Assembly: GCA_002713555.1 (NCBI GenBank) | Contig: PATG01000048.1 | Coordinates: 1 to 7,221, forward strand | Direction of reading: 5' to 3' | From: Planctomycetaceae bacterium | GTDB lineage: Bacteria > Planctomycetota > Planctomycetia > Pirellulales > Lacipirellulaceae | DNA length: 7,221 nt | Part shown: piece after piece, positions 1 through 5,464 of the stretch | Layout of the letters: each line of letters starts with the position of its first letter | Position numbering within the stretch: position 1 is the first letter of the stretch | The notes under the pieces: generated by a model | Seen by the model: the letters and a program-made list of their open reading frames with translations, nothing else | Database searches by the model: none | What the model was told of the DNA's origin: nothing | Position numbers and translations under genes: made by a program

Positions 1-2
1 CA

Positions 3-503
3 TCGCGGCGTCGTGGCAAACCTGAGGAGCATATTCGCATCATGTATGTTTCGGGCCAATTGGCCAAGCTGTTTGTCGGTCTCAGCAACCGGGCTCAAGC
101 CTTAGAGGAAGGAGATTACGCCAGTGCTATGGAAACCTATATCGAGGACGCAAGAGACGAATTGGAGGCAATCGTCGAGGAATACAACGATCAAGAATTC
201 GAAACCGACACTGGCGGAGAGAGTCGTCTCGGTAATGTTGATTCTCTGCAGCGAGCAGTTGATGCTGCCAGTGACGTCTTGGATACGGTGGAAGACATTG
301 ATGATCCCTGGAGCGAAAATGACCTTGAAACAATAGCTCGTCTCTTCAATGAAGCAACTCTAGTAGTTGAAACCGCTGCACTCGATTTTCTCCGGATTCA
401 TGATGGATCCGATCTGCAAATTGTCGACGACTTCGCTCCTGAAATGGAAGCGTTAGAATCCCAAGAAGAGGGAGTCGTCAGCGGGAAATCTTGGGAGCCT
501 TAG
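3..503 (+). CDS. Acidic hypothetical protein, probably 5'-truncated by the window edge
   Basis: I do not recognise this protein. The frame is open from the left edge to a TAG at 501-503. An ATG at 42 would give 153 residues, but the 13 codons before it also read as plausible coding sequence, and the only purine-rich stretch (GAGGAG, 24-29) ends 12 bases before that ATG, rather far for a ribosome site. I therefore favour a gene that starts upstream of the window. From the ATG the protein has about 40 Asp/Glu against 8 Lys/Arg, no Cys, no signal peptide and no membrane segment. It looks mostly helical. A stretch near residues 19-40 (LEEGDYASAMETY) resembles one TPR-like helical hairpin, which is weak evidence. 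It shares no redox feature with the genes downstream, so a functional link to them is unsupported despite the 56-base gap. Confidence 0.7.
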   Translation, partial: SRRRGKPEEHIRIMYVSGQLAKLFVGLSNRAQALEEGDYASAMETYIEDARDELEAIVEEYNDQEFETDTGGESRLGNVDSLQRAVDAASDVLDTVEDIDDPWSENDLETIARLFNEATLVVETAALDFLRIHDGSDLQIVDDFAPEMEALESQEEGVVSGKSWEP

Positions 504-529
504 TAGCCTACTCGTGACACAGTACTGTG
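502..529. promoter_or_regulatory. Two adjacent inverted repeats in the gap before the redox operon
   Basis: Two dyads sit side by side. AGTAG-C-CTACT occupies 502-512, overlapping the preceding stop codon, and the perfect 12-base palindrome CACAGTACTGTG occupies 518-529. The second lies 30 bases before the chosen ATG at 560. They could be an operator for a dimeric regulator. There is no following T-run, so a rho-independent terminator is unlikely. I see no convincing -35/-10 pair. The regulatory role is inference. Confidence 0.3.
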
Positions 530-548
530 GCGCTGAAGCCAGCCCTTC

Positions 549-552
549 GGAG
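549..552 (+). promoter_or_regulatory. Shine-Dalgarno GGAG that decides the start at 560
   Basis: GGAG lies 7 bases before ATG 560. The alternative in-frame GTG at 527 has no purine-rich stretch in front of it and falls inside a palindrome, so the ATG at 560 is the better start. Confidence 0.6.
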
Positions 553-559
553 CAAATCC

Positions 560-2284
560 ATGCCAACCTCGGAGACACCAATTCGACGCATCAGGCCAGA
601 CGATGTTCCCTTTTCGTCAGAGTTTCCCGATGCAGACATGGATTGGATTCTGAAGCACTCCATCTTTGATAATCTCGACCCGAGTTTCCATGGTTCAAAA
701 TCGCTGCGGAAAATTCTCCGCATGCATTCTCGGATCGTTCGCTACGAACCGGGAGAAATCATTGTACGCGAGGGGGATTGGGGCAACTCCGCTTTCTTCG
801 TGCTGGCTGGAGAGGTTGCCGTTGAACTCGAGCATCCTGGCGAATTTATCTCCGAGACTTCTTTAGGCCGACATGCGCCTCAGAAAAAAAACCTCTTTCA
901 AGTAATTGCCCAGTTGTGGAGAAATCATCCGGAACCGGAGTATCGCGACTTCACAAAAAAGGGGTGGAGCGACAAGTGGACTGCTGCGCGAGACGATGGT
1001 CACCGGATTTATTTTCAAGATGTGCCGCATATTTTGGAAAATTTTAAGACCGTCTCAATGCGAGAAGGAGAGCTATTTGGTGAACTGGCAGCACTTGGCC
1101 GAACTGCACGCACCGCGACGGTCTTTGCAGTTCATGGCTCGAAACTATTAGAAATTCGCTGGCAAGGCTTGCGTGACCTGATTAAAAAAGACTCCGGAAT
1201 TCGTGCTTCGCTTGACGAACGGTTTCGCAGTAATGCCCTCAGGTCGTTCCTGCGGGGCGTACCCTTCCTGCAGCATTTGACATCGGACGAAGGGGCCCTC
1301 GACCTGTTGGTGCAAGAAGCACAACTCGAAACCTACGGGGAGTACGATCAGGCCAGTTCGCTAAAGCAATTGGCTGACGAAGATGCCCAACACGATCTGG
1401 TCCACGAACCGCTAATCGCCAAAGAAGGTGATTACCCGAATGCAGTGATTTTGGTCCGTAGTGGCGTTGCCCGAGTCAGTCGACAGCACCATAACGGCCA
1501 CCAAACACTGAGTTATTTGACGCCTGGTAAAACTTTTGGTTTTGAAGAGTTAGAGTCTGGCTGGCTCCAAGGAAGCAGTGTTGCTTACCGCCATTCGCTA
1601 CGAGCGATCGGCTACTTAACTGCTGTACTCCTGCCCGCCTGGTTGATCGAGAAACTACTATTTCAAGCCAAACCTCCGGCTGCATCTAGCAAACAGACAA
1701 AACGTTCTAACCAGATCACCAGTAACCAGGCCCTCGATGAGGGGCTTATCGATCCTGATTTCATGGAATTCCTTGTGCAGGAACGGTTTGTGAACGGGTC
1801 TGCGACCATGTTGATCAATATGGACCGCTGCACACGTTGCGACGATTGTGTGCGCGCCTGTGCTTCGACCCACGACAACAATCCCCGCTTCTTACGTCAG
1901 GGACCAACCCACGGCAATATTATGGTTGCTCGATCTTGCATGCACTGCCAAGATCCTGTCTGTATGATTGAATGTCCCACGGGGGCCATCAGTCGAGAAC
2001 TGAACGAGGGAGAAGTTTCAATCAACGACACCACTTGCATTGGCTGTGGTGCCTGTTCAAAAAACTGTCCTTACGAAGCGATACGCATGGTCGAAATTCG
2101 TGATAATCGAGGATTGTATATCCGTGCGGTGAAAGATCAAAAACCAATTACCAAAGCGACAAAATGCGATTTATGCGTTGATCAGCATGGGGGCCCGGCC
2201 TGCCAGAATGCTTGTCCGCACGATGCTTTAGCAAGAATAGACATGGGGGATGTCGTATCATTAGCAGCATGGCTCGACCAGTAA
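560..2284 (+). CDS. Tandem cyclic-nucleotide-binding domains fused to a four-[4Fe-4S] ferredoxin module
   Basis: The predicted protein has 574 residues, no signal peptide and no membrane helix, so it should be cytoplasmic. Residues about 45-210 form a cyclic-nucleotide-binding (CRP/PKA-type) fold with a good phosphate-binding cassette, FGELAALGRTARTATV at 173-188, including Gly174, Glu175 and Arg184. It is interrupted by a long insert at about 92-159. Residues about 230-365 form a second such domain with a degenerate cassette. Residues 418-555 carry 16 Cys in the four-cluster order of DmsB/NrfC/PsrB-type electron-transfer subunits: Cys424/427/430/434, 460/463/468/472, 493/496/499/503 and 536/539/548/552. 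By family knowledge such subunits pass electrons between a membrane partner and a catalytic or cytoplasmic partner. There is no helix-turn-helix, so it is not a CRP-type transcription factor. The gene overlaps the next by 16 bases. Role inferred: ligand-responsive Fe-S subunit of a membrane redox complex. The bound ligand is unknown. Confidence 0.9.
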   Translation: MPTSETPIRRIRPDDVPFSSEFPDADMDWILKHSIFDNLDPSFHGSKSLRKILRMHSRIVRYEPGEIIVREGDWGNSAFFVLAGEVAVELEHPGEFISETSLGRHAPQKKNLFQVIAQLWRNHPEPEYRDFTKKGWSDKWTAARDDGHRIYFQDVPHILENFKTVSMREGELFGELAALGRTARTATVFAVHGSKLLEIRWQGLRDLIKKDSGIRASLDERFRSNALRSFLRGVPFLQHLTSDEGALDLLVQEAQLETYGEYDQASSLKQLADEDAQHDLVHEPLIAKEGDYPNAVILVRSGVARVSRQHHNGHQTLSYLTPGKTFGFEELESGWLQGSSVAYRHSLRAIGYLTAVLLPAWLIEKLLFQAKPPAASSKQTKRSNQITSNQALDEGLIDPDFMEFLVQERFVNGSATMLINMDRCTRCDDCVRACASTHDNNPRFLRQGPTHGNIMVARSCMHCQDPVCMIECPTGAISRELNEGEVSINDTTCIGCGACSKNCPYEAIRMVEIRDNRGLYIRAVKDQKPITKATKCDLCVDQHGGPACQNACPHDALARIDMGDVVSLAAWLDQ

Positions 2285-3102
2285 GAAGGCGTATTATCCG
2301 GCGCTATCGAAAGCTCTTTTTTCTGCTTGCGCTGGCCGCAATTTTGCTTCTTGCTAAAGCGATAGGATCAACGGCCCTCCTGAGAACGGAGCTTGCCACA
2401 GGGTGGCTTCTAGCTGCCCTGGTAGTCGGATTGGCTCTGTACAATTTGCGTAAGAAGTTCCCTTTTCTACCCTTGGGTAGTTCCGCAAACTGGTTGCAAA
2501 TTCATATCTATATGGGGCTATTTTCAGGGATTCTGTTTTTGGTCCATTTGCAGTGGCAATTGCCCAGTGGGATCTTCGAGATTGTGCTTGCCTTGCTCTT
2601 CTCCGTAGTCTTCGTAAGCGGACTATTAGGATTGATTATCTCAAGAGTTTTTGCACGTCGGTTGTCCACTTTTCCCGGAGAATATCTCTACCGACGGATT
2701 TCGCCTATGAGGCATCGAATTCTTGGACAAGTGGAGCGATTGGTGGTCCAGTGCATGGAAACCACGGAGAGCACGGGTGTACCAGAGTTCTACACTCGAC
2801 GTCTAGAACCATTCTTCCAGAAATCAAGGAATTTCTGGCACCATCTGGTACTCTCGAATCGCCCGGCAAGTCTACTGCTCTCTGAGCTTAAGTCACTTGA
2901 ACGCTACCTGAATGAAACAGAAAGAGACGTGGTGCGTCAAATCGGTAATCTTGTAAAACAAAAAAATGACCTCGATTTCCATTTTGCACATCAGGCGATA
3001 CTTAGATACTGGCTGTTTATACATGTCCCACTGACTTATGCCTTATTGTGTTTTGTGGCTATTCATGTGGTGTTGGTTTACGCTTTTTCCGGAGCTCTGT
3101 AG
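2269..3102 (+). CDS. Di-heme cytochrome b-like membrane protein
   Basis: The 277-residue protein starts with an Arg-rich stretch (residues 3-14) and has five likely membrane helices at about 16-34, 42-60, 76-95, 101-127 and 246-273. A soluble segment of about 115 residues (128-242) lies between helices 4 and 5. Helix 3 carries His79 and His93 and helix 5 carries His252 and His266. Both pairs are 14 apart, the ladder that binds two stacked b haems in cytochrome b, ferric reductase and NADPH oxidase families. By the positive-inside rule the N-terminus and the 128-242 segment face the cytoplasm, so His79/His252 would bind the inner haem and His93/His266 the outer. No flavin or NAD domain is present. 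ATG 2269 was chosen because an earlier in-frame ATG (2212) would overlap the Fe-S gene by 73 bases. No good ribosome site precedes 2269, so translational coupling is likely. Inferred role: carry electrons across the membrane between the Fe-S protein and the decahaem protein. Confidence 0.85.
   Translation: MARPVRRRIIRRYRKLFFLLALAAILLLAKAIGSTALLRTELATGWLLAALVVGLALYNLRKKFPFLPLGSSANWLQIHIYMGLFSGILFLVHLQWQLPSGIFEIVLALLFSVVFVSGLLGLIISRVFARRLSTFPGEYLYRRISPMRHRILGQVERLVVQCMETTESTGVPEFYTRRLEPFFQKSRNFWHHLVLSNRPASLLLSELKSLERYLNETERDVVRQIGNLVKQKNDLDFHFAHQAILRYWLFIHVPLTYALLCFVAIHVVLVYAFSGAL
3091..3094 (+). promoter_or_regulatory. Shine-Dalgarno GGAG supporting the GTG start at 3102
   Basis: GGAG ends 7 bases before GTG 3102, inside the last codons of the cytochrome b gene. 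The stop TAG (3100-3102) and the start GTG share one G. This fixes the start and shows tight coupling of the two genes. Confidence 0.65.
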
Positions 3103-5216
3103 TGAGTATTCCCCCACCGCATCAATTTAGATCCGACGAGTACGACAGGCCCAACCAGGCCTGGACGTGTGGTGGAGAAGCCCAGGGGTTGCCCTGCCCA
3201 CTCGGGCCGACACAACTGGGTGTCTGCCAAGCCGAATGCACTCCGCGCAAGGAAGGCGATCGGTACTTTTGCAACCACGCTTCTCAATTGGCTGGCAGTT
3301 GCGACGAGGGGCCGCTACCTGATGGCGTGTGTTGTCAGATGCCGCCGCAGTGTGAACCCAGTAAAAAGGCTGGACTTTGGGTTTGCAATCGTGGCATGTG
3401 CCAAAGTGGTCCGCTGCCCGATGGCTCGTGTAGTCAAAAATTCGCGTCCTGTCGTCCGATTCGCGGAGTAATGGCTTTACGGAGACTCACCGTGATTACC
3501 GTATTGGGCCTGGCCATTGGATCCCTACTCTTGATGTCTGGGGTTCCTAATCGCTCAGCCCTCGTTTCACCAGGAGCGCTTGCCTCGCACCATCAGGGGG
3601 TCCAGGGATGCCAAGATTGCCACTCCGGCATCGAAGGGCAACTGGTCGACTGGGTTCATACTGCCTTCTCATCTTCCCCTGGCCCAAACCAAACTCAGCT
3701 CTGTCTCAAGTGCCATACGGAGCTTGGTGAGAACGCGACGCTTGCTCATAGTCTTGCGCCTGAAGTGCTGGCCGAATTGGCTAATAATACCGACCCTACC
3801 TCGTCATCGGGGTCGCTCATACTCCAAGCTGCCCAAACCGTTTCACAGGGTGAGCACCAACATCTTGCCTGCATGACTTGCCACCGAGAACATCAAGGTG
3901 AAGAATTTGACATGACGCAGATGGCAAATCGTGAATGCCAAGTTTGTCACAGTCAGACCTTTGATAGTTTTCATCAAGGTCACCCCGAGCTGACGGACTT
4001 TTTCTACCAGCGTCGAACTCGACTCCATTTTAATCATGCCTCGCATGCAATCGTCCATTATTCTAATTTCAAGCGCACAGTTCCCAACCAATCGATGAAT
4101 TCAACTGTTGCTCAAGGCGATTTTAATTGTGTGGATTGCCATGTATCCGATTCGACCGGTCAATCAATGCTGACGCTCGGATTCGAATCCAGTTGTGCAA
4201 GCTGCCACGAGCATCAAATCGTCGATGACGAAATATTGCCGATCGAAATCTTGCATATTCCTCTCTCTCAGATAGGTGACGGTGAATTGGCAGGCTCACC
4301 CAAAAAATCTCCTCCTGTGTCATTCATGCAAATGCTACTACTAGACAAGCCGGAAAACGACTTTGTGACAAGCCAATTGAGCTCTTCACAGAATGCAGAA
4401 CCTTCGGAACATGCCGTCCAACAACTTCTCGCAATGATGTTGCATCAAGACCATGAAGGAATGGAGCAACGAATGAGAGAATCGTTTGGTGCAGACGCAG
4501 CAGCCGTTGACCTGTCACGATTGGCCAAAACATTGACCCAATTAGATCTCCGCCGCATCGATCGACAATATTTACTCGCACTAATTGCAGGAGAGCTCGA
4601 AAAAATCGACGACACCTCCAATACCGATAACCACGAACAAGCAGCCTCCATAGACAGCTCTCCCTGGAACCTTGCGCGTAGCCCCGGCTCATTGACGCTC
4701 TCCTACCGACCGATAGGACATGGCGATCCGTTTCTAATTGCTTGGCTTGAAGCAGGCGCTCGCTGCACAGATGCATCCAAATTCCTGAGTCTTAGTGACA
4801 CCGATAGCCCTTTAACGACTGTTTTTCGACGACTGACAGATCCTACGCTTGCTGGACGATGTCTTAAGTGCCATACGGTTGAAAAAGCAGACGATGGTCA
4901 TTTGCAAATCGAGTGGTCTGCCAAACAAGCCTCAATAGGTGGTCGAAAATTCACGCAGTTCAGCCACTCACCACATCTAATACTAGGCGAAAAATTAAAC
5001 TGCACAACTTGCCACCCCATCGCTCCAGAATCTGAAGTTGTCTTCTTCAAGCCGGAGTTTTTGCATCAATGCAATACAATCAATATAAACGCCTTGTCTA
5101 CCGAAACGAGCGGTTTACAACCGGTTGAGAAAGCCACATGTTCCAAGTGCCACCAGTATGAAACGTCTGGAGACAATTGTTTACAGTGCCATCTATATCA
5201 CATCGATTCTCATTGA
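3102..5216 (+). CDS. Membrane-anchored decahaem cytochrome c with N-terminal triple Cys-rich repeat
   Basis: From GTG 3102 the protein has 704 residues. Residues 22-119 are Cys-rich (13 Cys) and form three tandem repeats with GP-x-P-D-G-type turns. Residues about 129-147 form one membrane helix preceded by Arg residues, so the Cys-rich part should stay in the cytoplasm and the rest should face outside. Ten CxxCH haem c sites follow, with first Cys at 170, 201, 257, 279, 343, 365, 587, 634, 680 and 693. Two His-rich signatures of the cytochrome c3/c7 type (F-N-H-x2-H near 310 and F-S-H-x2-H near 620) probably give distal haem ligands. A stretch of about 215 residues (371-586) has no haem. The haem sites imply export of that part and cytochrome c maturation machinery elsewhere in the genome. 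It is coupled to the cytochrome b gene by a one-base overlap, so it is the likely outside partner of that protein. Substrate is unknown. Identity as a multihaem c is firm; the topology is inference. Confidence 0.92.
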   Translation: MSIPPPHQFRSDEYDRPNQAWTCGGEAQGLPCPLGPTQLGVCQAECTPRKEGDRYFCNHASQLAGSCDEGPLPDGVCCQMPPQCEPSKKAGLWVCNRGMCQSGPLPDGSCSQKFASCRPIRGVMALRRLTVITVLGLAIGSLLLMSGVPNRSALVSPGALASHHQGVQGCQDCHSGIEGQLVDWVHTAFSSSPGPNQTQLCLKCHTELGENATLAHSLAPEVLAELANNTDPTSSSGSLILQAAQTVSQGEHQHLACMTCHREHQGEEFDMTQMANRECQVCHSQTFDSFHQGHPELTDFFYQRRTRLHFNHASHAIVHYSNFKRTVPNQSMNSTVAQGDFNCVDCHVSDSTGQSMLTLGFESSCASCHEHQIVDDEILPIEILHIPLSQIGDGELAGSPKKSPPVSFMQMLLLDKPENDFVTSQLSSSQNAEPSEHAVQQLLAMMLHQDHEGMEQRMRESFGADAAAVDLSRLAKTLTQLDLRRIDRQYLLALIAGELEKIDDTSNTDNHEQAASIDSSPWNLARSPGSLTLSYRPIGHGDPFLIAWLEAGARCTDASKFLSLSDTDSPLTTVFRRLTDPTLAGRCLKCHTVEKADDGHLQIEWSAKQASIGGRKFTQFSHSPHLILGEKLNCTTCHPIAPESEVVFFKPEFLHQCNTININALSTETSGLQPVEKATCSKCHQYETSGDNCLQCHLYHIDSH
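3168..3452 (+). repeat. Three tandem Cys-rich protein repeats in the decahaem protein
   Basis: Each repeat begins with an aromatic residue close before a Cys (AWTC, RYFC, LWVC) and ends in Cys-x-Pro. The four core Cys fall at residues 23/32/42/46, 57/67/77/84 and 95/100/110/117. The second and third Cys are exactly 10 apart in every repeat, with a GP turn between them (GPLPDG in repeats two and three). Cys78 is extra. The repeat is at the protein level; the DNA copies have diverged. Metal or Fe-S binding is possible but unproven. Confidence 0.75.
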
Positions 5217-5464
5217 ATGTGAATCTTCTTTTGTCATGACTTTGCTCTGTCCTCGTTGCTAGCAACCTCTGCATGCAATCTTTTATTGACTTGTCTCAGG
5301 AAATATTCTAAGGACATTGTTGCAGTTATTGCTGACCGTTCGTGCTCGCAATCAACTGCAAGCATTGCATGCGCAGAAGAAGTTGGATTATCACAACGAG
5401 AGTGCCGATCTTCTGGATGGCCCTATACTCTCCAGAATTGATATGTCTTCCCAAGGTTGTACCG
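5217..5464. other. Non-coding or poorly coding spacer between the decahaem and pentahaem genes
   Basis: The 248 bases contain a perfect 12-base palindrome (5255-5266), an 8-base palindrome TGCATGCA (5270-5277) and a possible short frame (5320-5472). TTGACT at 5286-5291 resembles a -35 box, but no matching -10 lies 16-18 bases on. I see no clear terminator hairpin with a T-run. The pentahaem gene may have its own promoter here or be read through from the operon. Confidence 0.5.
5255..5266. promoter_or_regulatory. Perfect 12-base palindrome, possible operator
   Basis: GTTGCTAGCAAC is its own reverse complement and is followed 3 bases later by TGCATGCA. It lies 39 bases after the decahaem stop. 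A site for a dimeric regulator of the downstream cytochrome is possible. It has no loop and no T-run, so it is not a good terminator. The function is inferred only from symmetry and position. Confidence 0.25.

Noticed and set aside
527..559. GTG 527 as the start of the Fe-S gene
   Set aside because: It has no ribosome site and lies within a palindrome. ATG 560 has GGAG at 7 bases.
2212..2268. ATG 2212 as the start of the cytochrome b gene
   Set aside because: It would overlap the fourth-cluster Cys codons of the Fe-S gene by 73 bases and adds a non-hydrophobic, Cys-containing stretch before a natural Arg-rich N-terminus at 2269.
3048..3101. ATG 3048 as the start of the decahaem gene
   Set aside because: It lies within the last helix of the cytochrome b gene. 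GTG 3102 has a well-spaced GGAG and a one-base stop/start overlap.
4324..4776. 150-codon reverse-strand frame opposite the haem-free block
   Set aside because: It is antisense to a clear gene and its translation has no recognisable domain or sensible composition. It is most likely a shadow.
5286..5309. TTGACT and TATTCT as a -35/-10 promoter
   Set aside because: The spacing is only 12 bases, and the sequence at normal spacing does not resemble a -10 box.
5256..5441. 61-codon frame in the spacer
   Set aside because: It needs a TTG start inside a palindrome, has no ribosome site, and reads as Ser/Cys-rich low-quality protein.
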